Origin: JANQRA01 sp035762545
GTDB taxonomy: Bacteria > Actinomycetota > Acidimicrobiia > Spongiisociales > ZC4RG35
Reading direction: 5' to 3'
DNA length: 64,000 bases
Assembly (NCBI GenBank): GCA_035762545.1
Contig: DASTOM010000009.1
Location: forward strand, 1-64,000
Numbering within the stretch: the first letter of the stretch is position 1; each line of letters opens with the position of its first letter. The translations under genes and the position numbers were made by a program. This document shows positions 51,124 through 59,816 of this stretch, one piece after another. The notes beneath the pieces are model-generated. The model saw nothing but the letters and a program-made list of their open reading frames with translations, did no database searches and was not told the origin of the DNA.

Positions 51124-51244
51124 CGGGTGTCGCTCCGCTTTGCCCTGATCCTCGAACACCTTCACAGGAACAGGCACGCACAGGCTGCCAACACAACGAA
51201 AAACGGGTCCCAAGTCTCTGGCAGGGGCGATGTGACTCACCCGT

Positions 51245-51258
51245 GTGACTTTCGACTC
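51245..51258. promoter_or_regulatory. Shared motif on the opposite strand, GTGACTTTCGACTC
   Basis: The reverse complement GAGTCGAAAGTCAC resembles the sites at 31817 and 48814 and lies 36-49 nt before the gene at 51294. A weaker half-site AGGACTTTCACGAA follows at 51270. Confidence 0.3.
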
Positions 51259-51293
51259 TGGCACCACCGAGGACTTTCACGAATGTTGGAAGC

Positions 51294-51905
51294 ATGACAG
51301 GAGACGAAGCCCTGGCTGGCGGCGTCCCGGCCAGGACCAGGACCTCGGTTTTGTTCGCAGAGTCACGATGTGTGGCGAAGACGCTGGCGCTTCTGGCCCG
51401 CAATGAGATCGCGCTCCCGTCGGAGAATCGTGGGACGTCGGTCCTGTTCGCTGACGGAAGCCGGTCCGAGGTGTACCGGGAGACGACGATGCGAAGGCGG
51501 CGCTACGAAGGGCTTGTGCTGATAGCCGTCAGGTTCCGGCTCCGTCTGCTCGGCTCCAGTCGGATCGCCCACTGGCTGTTTCGCGTCGAGTCACTGCTCA
51601 ACACACTCCTCTTTGCGGCGCATCGTGGCTTTCAGACCAAGCTGTGGCTGACGGACCTCGAAACTGGCTACTACCGGGGCATATACGAGTGGCAGGGTCG
51701 CGATGACGCCATCGACTATGCCGAAACCCTGAGAGTGGTCTTGCGACCCTGGGTTCAAGCGGGGACCTTTGCCTACCGAGTGATCGAGGATCGATCCCGC
51801 GGGGATTATCTAGAGGGAGTGAGCCCGGACGAGATGTCGGTCGAGGATTCCGGATGGTGGCTGCCCGTAGGGTCATCAAAGGTCGCCACAAATGAGCCCC
51901 GTTAG
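51294..51905 (+). CDS. Unrecognised protein coupled to a flavin monooxygenase
   Basis: 203 residues, no family I can name. Segments include SVLFADGSRSEVYRETTMRRR, a short hydrophobic stretch (LIAVRFRLRLLG), TKLWLTDLETGYYRGIYEW and DAIDYAETLRVVLRPWVQAG, which suggests an alpha/beta ferredoxin-like domain such as YdhR-type monooxygenases. The last 14 nt overlap the start of the FAD monooxygenase gene, so the two are translated together and may work on one substrate. The ATG is preceded by GTTGGAAGC. Confidence 0.6.
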   Translation: MTGDEALAGGVPARTRTSVLFAESRCVAKTLALLARNEIALPSENRGTSVLFADGSRSEVYRETTMRRRRYEGLVLIAVRFRLRLLGSSRIAHWLFRVESLLNTLLFAAHRGFQTKLWLTDLETGYYRGIYEWQGRDDAIDYAETLRVVLRPWVQAGTFAYRVIEDRSRGDYLEGVSPDEMSVEDSGWWLPVGSSKVATNEPR

Positions 51906-53424
51906 CGATCTCGTCGTCGTCGGCGCCGGGCCAACCGGTCTCACCCTCGCTCTCCAAGCATCGATGTTGGGCGCCAGAGTTCGTCTTCTCGAGCGTCGCA
52001 CCGCGCCCAGGCTCGAGGCTCCTGCGCTGGCGATACATCCCCGGACCATGGAGATCCTGCGTGGCATCGGAGTGGCCGACGCGCTGATGACCAAGGGCCT
52101 GTCGAGGGTGGCCCTCGAGATTCACATCGGCGACACCACCATCGAGGGCAGCCTCGGGGAACTTCGCCTACCTTCCACCGAGTTCCCATTCATCTTCTTC
52201 GCACCCCAGCCGGAGGTCGAAACAGTCCTGAGGAAGTCCCTGACCGATATCGGGGTCAGCGTTGAATGGGGATCGACCTTCCTCGGCTGGGAACAACACG
52301 ACGGACGGATCGTCGCTCGCGTCGACGTCAAAGGAAGAGAGCAGTTCCTCGACAGTCATTACCTGGTTGGCTGCGACGGGGCAGACAGCACCGTTCGTCG
52401 GGAATCCGGGATCCGATTCCGCGGGAGGCGATATCGAGAGTCGATCCTCGTCGCCGACACCACCGTCCCCGGATACTTGGAGCCCGGCACGGCCCACGCC
52501 TTCGTCCGGGCACGGGGCATCCTCTTCTTCTTTCCTCTTCCCTCAGGAGTCTGGCGTCTGATCGGCCCCGGTCAGGGCGGTGAGACCACTGAAGGGGTTA
52601 GGGCCCTCGTCGATCGTCACACCAATGGGGAGGTCGGGCTCGGCGACGTTCACTGGGTCAAGACCGTGCGGCCGCAGCATCGGTTGGCGCGGGTCTATCG
52701 GCAGGGGAGAGTGTTCCTCGCCGGCGATGCGGCTCACGTTCACAGCCCGGCAGGAGCCCAAGGAATGAACACCGGGATCCAGGACGCAGCGAACCTGGGG
52801 TGGAAGATAGGCCTCGCCCTGCGCGGCGCACCAGAGTCCCTCCTCGACTCCTATGAGCAGGAACGCCGCCCGGTAGCGAAACATGTCGTGAGAATCACCG
52901 GGCTGGCCTTCGCCCTCGAAGTCTCTCAGTTCGCACCGTTGCGATGGGGTCGGAGGTGGGCAGCCCGGCCGGTGGCCAGCCTGCTCCTCCCCCATCCCAC
53001 ACTGGTATCGGGGCTGGCCAGGATGGTCTCCGGCTTGGACACGAGATACCGGCAGGGAGCAATTGACGACGATGGTGGTTCATCTCGATGGGCATCCGGG
53101 ATGCGTCTCCCCGACCGTGTGATCGACGAGCAAGGCTCGAGGCTCCATCATCTGATCGATGCCAGCAGCTTCCACCTTCTCGTGTTCGATGATGGGCTCG
53201 ACACTTCGTCGACAGACTGGGCGTGGGAACCAGGTGTGGTGACGATCCACATGGTCGACCCGCCTGCTGGGCCCAAGCGACGCCATCCCGCCTGGGTTCT
53301 CGTCCGCCCCGACGGCTACATAGCCACATCGAGCCAAGACGCTGACTTCGAGGCCGCGCAGACCTATCTCCGCCGATGGTTGGGTGGTGAGCAGCTGATC
53401 GCGCCAGCGACATCGGCCATGTAG
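51892..53424 (+). CDS. FAD-dependent aromatic monooxygenase (PHBH/phenol-hydroxylase type)
   Basis: 510 residues. The dinucleotide motif VVGAGPTGLTLALQA (about 8-22), an ER-x-x motif (LLERRTAPRLEAPA), VGCDGADSTVRRESG and RVFLAGDAAHVHSPAGAQGMN (about 273-293) define the class A flavoprotein monooxygenases. It inserts one oxygen into an activated aromatic or polyketide substrate using NAD(P)H. A thioredoxin-like C-terminal domain, as in phenol hydroxylases, seems present (from about 420). The 14-nt overlap with the preceding gene couples the two. Confidence 0.88.
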   Translation: MSPVSDLVVVGAGPTGLTLALQASMLGARVRLLERRTAPRLEAPALAIHPRTMEILRGIGVADALMTKGLSRVALEIHIGDTTIEGSLGELRLPSTEFPFIFFAPQPEVETVLRKSLTDIGVSVEWGSTFLGWEQHDGRIVARVDVKGREQFLDSHYLVGCDGADSTVRRESGIRFRGRRYRESILVADTTVPGYLEPGTAHAFVRARGILFFFPLPSGVWRLIGPGQGGETTEGVRALVDRHTNGEVGLGDVHWVKTVRPQHRLARVYRQGRVFLAGDAAHVHSPAGAQGMNTGIQDAANLGWKIGLALRGAPESLLDSYEQERRPVAKHVVRITGLAFALEVSQFAPLRWGRRWAARPVASLLLPHPTLVSGLARMVSGLDTRYRQGAIDDDGGSSRWASGMRLPDRVIDEQGSRLHHLIDASSFHLLVFDDGLDTSSTDWAWEPGVVTIHMVDPPAGPKRRHPAWVLVRPDGYIATSSQDADFEAAQTYLRRWLGGEQLIAPATSAM

Positions 53425-53491
53425 GGGGCCGGGAAGGGGTCGATCCGACTCACTCGTCTTCGGATCCAGGTGCTCTCGACGCTGGAGTCGA

Positions 53492-53992
53492 TCACATTTC
53501 CAGACGTTCGGCCTGTTGCCTCAACAGTTCCTCGACCGGGCTGGGCAGAGTCGTCTCGAAGTCGATGAGCTTGGCCCACGTCGGTGTGACGACGATCCGG
53601 ACCATTCCATCGCTGTACAGCGAGCGCACCCCCGCCTCCCACTCGACTCTCTGCTCGGGAGTCATCTGATAGCTGGTGTTCGCCTCGAGATATTCGTCGG
53701 GGATGTCGTCGACGTAGTCGAGTTCCGCCCGACCCCTGATCAGCAGGATCTTGGGAGGGTGGACCTCTGTGTCGATCGTCAGTGCCACTCCCGGATCTGC
53801 GGACAGTGCCCGCAGCTTCGGGGCGTTCTTGGGGGTGCACATGATTATCTCCGAGCCGTTCCAGGAGAAGCCGATCGGAACGTTTCTGGGTGTGCCGTCC
53901 TTGGCGACATATGCCAGGCGGGTGATGTCACGGGCCAGGAGTTCTCGACTGATCGGTCGGCTCAGGACTTCGGTGATCTCATTCGTGTGCAT
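53492..53992 (-). CDS. PNPOx-like flavin-binding protein
   Basis: 166 residues with a split-barrel core: DITRLAYVAKDGTPRNVPIGFSW and VALTIDTEVHPPKILLIRGRAEL match F420/FMN-binding pyridoxamine-oxidase-like proteins. ATG 53992 is chosen; the upstream frame to 54076 is not homologous. It lies between the flavin monooxygenase and the RibD-C protein, both on different logic, so its partner is unclear. Confidence 0.85.
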   Translation of the reverse strand: MHTNEITEVLSRPISRELLARDITRLAYVAKDGTPRNVPIGFSWNGSEIIMCTPKNAPKLRALSADPGVALTIDTEVHPPKILLIRGRAELDYVDDIPDEYLEANTSYQMTPEQRVEWEAGVRSLYSDGMVRIVVTPTWAKLIDFETTLPSPVEELLRQQAERLEM

Positions 53993-54029
53993 GACTCCTC
54001 CTCGCGTGGAGACTCCCCCGCCTGGCTCC

Positions 54030-54626
54030 TCAGAGACCCGGTGGTTGGTCGAGCACGGTGGGGCGGTACTCGACAATTTGGATTTGCCCGTCGAGGGTCT
54101 GACTGGAGATCATCTCGAGGGCGACGTCGGGATAGCCGTCATAGATGCGTTCCGCCCCTGTGGCACCAGTGATCACGGGGAAGATGCCAACGCGGAACCG
54201 ATCCACGAGGCCAGCTTCGAGTAGCGACCGACACAGACTGAGACTGCCAAGCGTGCTGAGGAGGCCTGAATCCTCGCTCTTCATCGTCCTGACCGCATCG
54301 ACAGCTTCGCCACGCACGACTGAGCTGTTGGCCCAGGCCAGGGGTTCGTCCAGAGAGGAGGAGAACACGATCTTCTCGGCGAGGGTGAGCGCGTCTACAG
54401 AGGCTTGCTCCTCGGGTCTGAATTCGTCTGTCCCATCAGGCATCTCACCCATCGAGAAACTCGACATCAGCCGGTACGTATTGGCGCCCATCAGGTAGGT
54501 GACTTCAGGCTGTTCGTCCAGCCACTCGAGATACTCGGGGCCTTCCAGGCCCCAGAAGCCGGGCCAGCCCTCTCCCGATGCGTAACCATCCAGGGACGTA
54601 ATGAAATCGACGAGTAGCTCTGCCAT
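54030..54626 (-). CDS. Dihydrofolate-reductase-like (RibD C-terminal) family protein, second copy
   Basis: 198 residues: ELLVDFITSLDGYASGEGWPG, VTYLMGANTYRLMSSF, and SLCRSLLEAGLVDRFRVGIFPVITG. The fold is the same as the gene at 28570 but the sequences are clearly different, so they are paralogues, not duplicates. ATG 54626 fits the family. Reductase activity with NADPH is likely, on an unknown substrate. Confidence 0.88.
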   Translation of the reverse strand: MAELLVDFITSLDGYASGEGWPGFWGLEGPEYLEWLDEQPEVTYLMGANTYRLMSSFSMGEMPDGTDEFRPEEQASVDALTLAEKIVFSSSLDEPLAWANSSVVRGEAVDAVRTMKSEDSGLLSTLGSLSLCRSLLEAGLVDRFRVGIFPVITGATGAERIYDGYPDVALEMISSQTLDGQIQIVEYRPTVLDQPPGL

Positions 54627-54893
54627 GAGCGATCCCTTCTGCCGACAGCGGCGTTCTGGTGGCTGCCGGTCGGTCAGCGCGAACGTACCCGACACAGGTA
54701 CCTGCTAACCCAGAAGCATTTGCTTGGGGCCTCCTCGACCTCCAGCTCTTGCTCCGCCGACACGGTCACTCCGGCACGGAAAGCACCCTCGAAGATTCGG
54801 AGCCACCGTGAAGATCGTCAGCCCGAGCCGCCCGTGTGACGACGGGCGACGGGGCGGGCTCTGAACCCGCGACCTTCCCGAGTCGATGTAGGG

Positions 54894-55313
54894 TTGACGG
54901 GTTTGACTCGGGACCCAGATCTTCCTCATGACCCCAGAACCTCCAGATGGAGACTCTCATTGGTGCTCGCTGTCACGGTCACGGTCACTGCCACGGCTTG
55001 CGGAGATGGGAACGAGCCCGTCGGTGAATGGGAGAGGAGTTGGGGGGACATCGTTGCCACCGTGGCCGGGGCCACCGATGGCGACCTCACACCTGAGCAG
55101 TGCCAGGACCTGCTCGGATATCTGCGAGTGCAGCGCACGGTCGTGACGCCCGTGCCCCTCGAGGACCTGGAAACACCGGTCGACACCTGGTTCAACGAGG
55201 CCGAAAGTATCTTCTTCGATTGCGACTTCGATTCGGATCGCTCCAGGGAGACGCTTCTGACTCTCGAGGCCGTGGAAGGCGAGGTCGACATCGTGCTCGA
55301 GGTCGAACAGTGA
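54894..55313 (+). CDS. Small lipoprotein of unknown function
   Basis: 139 residues. A basic start and a hydrophobic stretch SLVLAVTVTVTATAC form a lipoprotein signal with the lipobox Cys at about residue 36. The mature part is acidic with two Cys (QCQDLLG and FFDCDFDSD), possibly a disulfide. No family recognised. The TTG start is uncertain; a start nearer the hydrophobic stretch is possible. The gene precedes the potassium-uptake operon by 19 nt. Confidence 0.5.
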   Translation: MTGLTRDPDLPHDPRTSRWRLSLVLAVTVTVTATACGDGNEPVGEWERSWGDIVATVAGATDGDLTPEQCQDLLGYLRVQRTVVTPVPLEDLETPVDTWFNEAESIFFDCDFDSDRSRETLLTLEAVEGEVDIVLEVEQ

Positions 55314-55332
55314 TGACACAGACAGGTGCCGG

Positions 55333-55995
55333 ATGCGCGTGGTGATCGCCGGGTGTGGGAGAGTCGGCAGTGACCTGGCCCTCACCCTGTCAGAGGAAGG
55401 CCACGACGTGTCGGTGATCGACAGTCGCCAGGGCGTCTTCGACCGGCTTGGTTCGACCTTCAATGGCACAACGCACGAGGGCCTGGGCTACGACGTGAAG
55501 GTGCTCAAGGCGGCAGGCATCGAGTACGCCGACGCCTTCATCGCCGCCACCGACTCGGACAACGCCAACGCCATGGCAGTCCAGGTCGCTGAGCGGGTCT
55601 TCGGTGTCCCCAAGACCATCGCACGACTCGACGATCCAGCTCGAGAGGAGGCCTACAGGGCCCTGGGGGTCCAATTCGTGCCCGGCGCCAAACTCACTTC
55701 AAAAGTGATCCATGAGCAAATCGTTCGGGAGGAGTTCAACTTCCATGTGACCTTCTCCGGAGGCGACGTCGAGATCGTCGACATGACGGTGGGGCCCGGG
55801 GGGGCAGGGCGAAAGGTGGCCGATCTCGAAATCCCCGACGACCTGAGAGTTGCGGCCGTCTATCGGGGACATCGCACGTTCATACCCGACCGCGACTTCG
55901 TGCTCGCCGAGGGCGACCTGGTGGTTGCGGCAGCCCGGATCGGAGCCCGGCGCAAGATCCGCCGTTTCTTGGCCGCGAGCGAGGATGAGGGATGA
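55333..55995 (+). CDS. trkA: TrkA-type potassium-uptake regulator (RCK), first copy
   Basis: 220 residues: RCK-N Rossmann domain with VVIAGCGRVGSDLALTL (about 3-19) and an NAD(H)-binding Asp (VIDSRQ), followed by an RCK-C domain (IPDDLRVAAVYRGHRTFIPDRD). In Trk/Ktr systems such subunits form a ring under the channel and gate it in response to nucleotide and energy state. The gene overlaps the second TrkA by 4 nt and opens the operon. Confidence 0.93.
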   Translation: MRVVIAGCGRVGSDLALTLSEEGHDVSVIDSRQGVFDRLGSTFNGTTHEGLGYDVKVLKAAGIEYADAFIAATDSDNANAMAVQVAERVFGVPKTIARLDDPAREEAYRALGVQFVPGAKLTSKVIHEQIVREEFNFHVTFSGGDVEIVDMTVGPGGAGRKVADLEIPDDLRVAAVYRGHRTFIPDRDFVLAEGDLVVAAARIGARRKIRRFLAASEDEG

Positions 55996-56651
55996 GAGTC
56001 ATCTTGATCGGAGGCGGCAAGGTTGGCTCATATCTCGCACGTGAGCTGGCCAAGTCGGGTCATGTGGTGACCGTCATCGAGGAGTCACACACTCATGCGG
56101 CCAGCCTGGCCGATCACTCCAAGGTCCTGGTGCTGGAGGGTGACGGGACAGATATCGGCCTCCTCGAGTCTGCCGATGCACACCGTGCCGACTGGGTTCT
56201 GGCCGTTACTGGTCTCGACGAAGTCAATCTGGTCGCATGTCAGTTGGCGTTGACGCTGGGCGCAGACAAGGTTCTCGCAAGGCTCAACAACCCTCTCAAC
56301 CGTCCCACCTTCGATGCCCTCGACATCCCGGTCGTAGCTGTCACCGACGTCATGGCCACGTTGATCTCGAGGGAGGTAGAGGTGGCTGAGTTCCGTCACA
56401 TCACCCTCTTGGGGAGAGGTGAGATCTCGGTCTACGAGGTCGACGTTCCCAAGGACTTCGACGAGAAGCCCGTCCCCGAGCTTCGTCTTCCGAAAGGTGC
56501 GCTGCTCGTAGCTCTCGTCAGAGGCGACGAAGTCCGGGTCCCGACCGCGACCACCGTGGTCAAAGGTGGCGACCAGGTGACGGCGGTCAGCAACGTCGAT
56601 CACCAGGATCATGTCAAGAAGGCTCTGGGATATCGCAACGGTGGCCACTAG
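55992..56651 (+). CDS. trkA: TrkA-type potassium-uptake regulator, second copy
   Basis: 219 residues with the same RCK-N/RCK-C plan (VILIGGGKVGSYLARELAKS; IEESHTH; RLPKGALLVALVRGDEVRVP). The presence of two separate TrkA genes rather than one duplicated protein resembles actinobacterial CeoB/CeoC. The ATGA overlap with the first copy and the 1-nt overlap with the next small gene show tight coupling. Confidence 0.93.
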   Translation: MRVILIGGGKVGSYLARELAKSGHVVTVIEESHTHAASLADHSKVLVLEGDGTDIGLLESADAHRADWVLAVTGLDEVNLVACQLALTLGADKVLARLNNPLNRPTFDALDIPVVAVTDVMATLISREVEVAEFRHITLLGRGEISVYEVDVPKDFDEKPVPELRLPKGALLVALVRGDEVRVPTATTVVKGGDQVTAVSNVDHQDHVKKALGYRNGGH

Positions 56652-56794
56652 TGACGGCCCCTCGCGAGCCTCGTTGGAAGGACTGGCACGGTTATGTTGG
56701 CGGCCTCGTGATGTTTGCCACCGAGGCGCTCATCGTCATCGGGCTTGGGTTGATCGCATGGTTGTACTCGGTCGTCGTACTCAGCTTCTTCTGA
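56651..56794 (+). CDS. 47-residue membrane protein between trkA and trkH
   Basis: A GTG-started gene shorter than most gene finders report. After a polar start rich in basic and aromatic residues (PREPRWKDWHGY) it has one long hydrophobic helix including ATEALIVIGLGLIAWLYSVV and ends with VLSFF. It sits exactly between trkA (1-nt overlap) and trkH (1-nt gap), so it is most likely translated with them and may be an accessory subunit of the K+ channel. I know of no named family. Confidence 0.65.
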   Translation: MTAPREPRWKDWHGYVGGLVMFATEALIVIGLGLIAWLYSVVVLSFF

Positions 56795-56795
56795 C

Positions 56796-58292
56796 ATGCT
56801 GATCCGGCCGATCGCCGACGACTTCAGGATCATTGCGCTCTACCTGGGCCGCATCCTCCTCGTCGTGGCCGCAGCCGGTCTGCTCCCGCTGGCATGGGCT
56901 GCGGTCGCCCGCGAATGGGACCCGTTCGGCTCGTTCCTGCTCATGGTCGGGGTCTTCGCCCTGCTCGGGGTCACTGGAGTTCGCCTCGGACCGGATGACC
57001 CGAAGCTCGACTGGAGCCACGGCATGGTTGTCGTGGCACTCACCTGGCTCGTCGTGCCCATCATCGGGGCGATCCCGTTGCTCCTCTCGGGCCATTTCGT
57101 CCGTCCCCTCGATGCCATTTTCGACGCGGTGTCCGGGCTCACCACCACCGGTTTGTCCCTGCTCAGCGATCTCGACCACCTGGCGTCGTCCCTCAACTTC
57201 TGGCGACACCTCCTCCAGTTCCTCGGAGGGCAGGGAATCATCATCGCCGCCCTCACCATGTTCGCCGGCACAGGCGGAATCACCCTTTACTTCGGGGAAG
57301 CGCGTGATGAGCGGATCCTTCCGTCCGTGACCTCGACAGCTCGATTCATATGGGGAGTGTCAGTGGTCCACCTCGTGTTCGGGGTAGCCGCGCTCGGCCT
57401 CGTCGGTTGGCTGGCACTGGGATTCGATCTCGACCGGGCGCTGTTCCACGGACTCCTGGTCTTCTTCGCCGCCTTCGACACCGGGGGATTCTCACCAATG
57501 TCGACCAGCATCGGCTACTACCACTCGGCCTTGTTCGAAGCGTTCACTGCATTGCTCATGGTGGCCGGTGCCATGTCGTTCGGCCTCCACTACGCCCTGT
57601 GGCGCGGCCCCAGGCGGGCCATCTTCGCCAACCTGGAGACCAGAACCATCCTCTCGACATTCGGTTTCACGATGTTCGTGACCTTGCTCGGCCTCGCCGC
57701 AACATCTGTTTTCACCACCGCCGCCGGGCTGAGCAGGCAGGGCTTTTTCCAGGTCCTTTCCGCCCACACCGGCACGGGCTTCGCCACGGTCTCGACGGCC
57801 GAGTTGGCCCGTTGGGGTGGCCTCGCCTTCGGTGGGTTGGCGATCGCCATGGCACTGGGAGGGATGGGCTCGTCCACCGCCGGCGGAGTCAAGTCCCTTC
57901 GCATCGGTCTCACCATCAAGTCCGTCGTGAACCAGATCAAGCAGATGCTCTTGCCCGAGCATGCCCTGGTGGGTACCGGCTACTACCAGTCGGGTGAGAA
58001 GCACCTGACCCCGGCGCTCACCCAGTCGGTCATGATCATCTCACTCCTCTACGTGGCTCTCTACCTGCTCGGCGCCGGCATCGGGCTCGCCTACGGCATC
58101 CCCCTCCAGGCAGCCCTGTTCGAGTCGGTCAGCGCCTCGGCCAACGTGGGACTTTCCGTCGGTGTCACCGATCCCTCGATGCCGGTTCTGTTGGAGCTGA
58201 CCTACATGCTCCAGATGTGGGCGGGACGTCTGGAGTTCGTCGCCGTCTTCTCCCTCATCGGATTCCTGTTGGCATGGGTGCGAGGCAGATGA
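56796..58292 (+). CDS. trkH: TrkH-type potassium-transport membrane subunit
   Basis: 498 residues with four helix-pore-helix units: selectivity-filter loops occur at FDAVSGLTTTGLSLL, FAAFDTGGFSPM, LSAHTGTGFATV and VSASANVGLSVGV, each with the conserved Gly that coordinates K+. The family imports K+, driven by the membrane potential and controlled by TrkA. ATG 56796 follows the 47-residue gene by one base; its end overlaps the next gene by 4 nt. Confidence 0.94.
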   Translation: MLIRPIADDFRIIALYLGRILLVVAAAGLLPLAWAAVAREWDPFGSFLLMVGVFALLGVTGVRLGPDDPKLDWSHGMVVVALTWLVVPIIGAIPLLLSGHFVRPLDAIFDAVSGLTTTGLSLLSDLDHLASSLNFWRHLLQFLGGQGIIIAALTMFAGTGGITLYFGEARDERILPSVTSTARFIWGVSVVHLVFGVAALGLVGWLALGFDLDRALFHGLLVFFAAFDTGGFSPMSTSIGYYHSALFEAFTALLMVAGAMSFGLHYALWRGPRRAIFANLETRTILSTFGFTMFVTLLGLAATSVFTTAAGLSRQGFFQVLSAHTGTGFATVSTAELARWGGLAFGGLAIAMALGGMGSSTAGGVKSLRIGLTIKSVVNQIKQMLLPEHALVGTGYYQSGEKHLTPALTQSVMIISLLYVALYLLGAGIGLAYGIPLQAALFESVSASANVGLSVGVTDPSMPVLLELTYMLQMWAGRLEFVAVFSLIGFLLAWVRGR

Positions 58293-58822
58293 GGCACTTG
58301 CTACGCCTGATCTTCCTGGTCGTGATGATGTTCCCCGCCGCCCCGGCCCTCGCTCAGGAGATCGCCGTGTCCGAGCTTCTCGCCGAGTCGCCCGAGCTGT
58401 CCGGTCAGCAAATCACCATCCAGGGTGAGCTGGTGGGCGACTACGGATTCCGGGGAGATGGCTGGATGTGGACTCAGCTGAACGACGATGCCTACGTCGA
58501 CCACCCGATTCGCGAGGGCATCGCGCCTGAAGGCGGCAACATCGGGGTGGGGGTGCGCATCCCCTCGGAGCTGGCAGAAGACCTCGATCACCCCGGCGGG
58601 TACCACCACCGCGGGCCTGTCGTACGTCTAACCGGGATCTGGAGACACCACGATCCCGACCGACAGGGCGAGTCGTATTTGGAGGTGGAGACGCTCGCCG
58701 TGATACAAGAAGGTCGAGTGCTGGACGAGGGTGTGGTGTGGTGGACCGTCGTCGCCGGCATAGGACTGTTGGCAACGGCAGGCGTCCTCTGGAGGACACA
58801 GCCGATACGTGACGCGCGCTGA
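58289..58822 (+). CDS. Exported or membrane-anchored protein at the end of the Trk operon
   Basis: 177 residues. N-terminal signal MRHLLRLIFLVVMMFPAAPALAQ with a likely cleavage after ALA, a beta-rich middle with PELSGQQITIQGELVGDYGF, resembling OB-fold-like secreted domains, and a C-terminal helix VWWTVVAGIGLLATAGVLW. Function unknown. The start overlaps the trkH stop (ATGA), which ties it to the potassium-uptake operon. Confidence 0.7.
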   Translation: MRHLLRLIFLVVMMFPAAPALAQEIAVSELLAESPELSGQQITIQGELVGDYGFRGDGWMWTQLNDDAYVDHPIREGIAPEGGNIGVGVRIPSELAEDLDHPGGYHHRGPVVRLTGIWRHHDPDRQGESYLEVETLAVIQEGRVLDEGVVWWTVVAGIGLLATAGVLWRTQPIRDAR

Positions 58823-59117
58823 TCCCAGCCGCGGCGAGGTCTTTCGATGTGAGCAGGCGTGTCACGGGAACCCGGTGTGTGCGTCCTGGCAGGTGCGATC
58901 GGTCCTGAACCAATGGGGGTGTCGAAGGAAGGCCGCGCGCCCCTCGATTCCGAGATGGTTGGCGTGCTCTTCATCGGTCGTGCCTCGGGGCGTGACGCCA
59001 GCAGGCCGGGCACACGCGGGGCGCCCGCCCTGCTCAGAAGTCATTTCTGGTTCGCGTCATTTCGCGTTCTTGACCGTCTCATCGCACCCTCTCGCGCGAT
59101 GGACGCTGACTTGTCGG

Positions 59118-59456
59118 CTAATCGCTGTTGGCCCGGTAGACGCGGACCTCAACTCGTTCGAGAGTGATGAGACCGTCCCCGATCATGGCGTCGAGGGTGG
59201 GGAGGACGGCTTCGATCTTCTCGGCAGTGTCGACAGATTCGAGGACGAGAGGCAGGTCCTCTGAGAGTCGGAGAATGTGGGCAGCGTGGAGGCGGCTCGA
59301 CTTGCCGAACCCCTCGATCCCTCGGAGGACGGTGACCCCGGCTAGGCCCTCCCGTCGCAGCGTCTCCACGATCGCCTGGTAGAGGGGCCGCCCGTCGTGG
59401 GTGTTGGCTTCGCCTATGAAGATCCGGAGGAGGCGGGCGTCGGTCTGTTGGTCCAT
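59118..59456 (-). CDS. DUF190 protein
   Basis: 112 residues of the DUF190 family with a PII-like ferredoxin fold: LLRIFIGEANTHDGRPLYQAIVETLRREGLAG and GFGKSSRLHAAHILRLSEDLP. DUF190 genes are often found next to crcB, and here the fluoride exporter gene lies 12 nt upstream on the same strand, so a role in fluoride resistance is likely, perhaps regulatory. It is the last gene of the fluoride operon. The 295-nt gap downstream (58823-59117) holds no gene I can support. Confidence 0.9.
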   Translation of the reverse strand: MDQQTDARLLRIFIGEANTHDGRPLYQAIVETLRREGLAGVTVLRGIEGFGKSSRLHAAHILRLSEDLPLVLESVDTAEKIEAVLPTLDAMIGDGLITLERVEVRVYRANSD

Positions 59457-59468
59457 GGTGTGCCTTTC

Positions 59469-59816
59469 TCAGTGGGTGAAGCTATAGCCGGCGGCGGCGA
59501 GGGCAACGCCGCCGATGAGGGTGAAGCCCAGGTTAAGGAGCGCTCGTGACCGCAACGCTGGGAGGCCGAGACTCAGGGTCTCGAACATCCAGGTTGAGAA
59601 GGTGGTGAATCCGCCGAGGAAGCCCGCAGCGACCACAGTCGACGTGGATCCGAGATCGTCTATGCCGACGACGATTCCGAGCAGGAAGGCGCCGGCCAGG
59701 TTGACGACCAAGGTGCCCACCGGAAACTCCCATCTGGTTTGTTCCTGAACGAAGCCCCCGAGGAGGTATCGGCTCAAGGCTCCGAAGGCACCAGCGAAGG
59801 CGGCGAGGACGATCAT
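59469..59816 (-). CDS. crcB: Fluoride channel CrcB/Fluc, copy 1
   Basis: 115 residues with four transmembrane helices: GAFGALSRYLLGGFV, FPVGTLVVNLAGAFLLGIVVG (the NxxG motif), AGFLGGFTTFSTWMFE (the TTFS motif that lines the Na+/F- site) and a last helix. Small-size Fluc proteins work as dual-topology dimers; two different crcB genes in tandem usually make a heterodimer. The ATG overlaps the stop of copy 2 (ATGA). Confidence 0.93.
   Translation of the reverse strand: MIVLAAFAGAFGALSRYLLGGFVQEQTRWEFPVGTLVVNLAGAFLLGIVVGIDDLGSTSTVVAAGFLGGFTTFSTWMFETLSLGLPALRSRALLNLGFTLIGGVALAAAGYSFTH

Noticed and set aside
54845..54905. tRNA-like sequence on the - strand (GCGGG-TTCAGAG-CCCGC arm)
   Set aside because: The T-loop lacks the conserved A58 and no matching acceptor or anticodon arm is found; probably a remnant or chance hairpin.
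54705..54929. Open frames over the region upstream of the lipoprotein gene
   Set aside because: Composition is like read-through of a tRNA-like or intergenic sequence, with no family match; the space is treated as intergenic.
58823..59117. Short ORFs between the Trk operon and DUF190 gene
   Set aside because: Arg/Pro-rich sequence with no domains and no ribosome sites.
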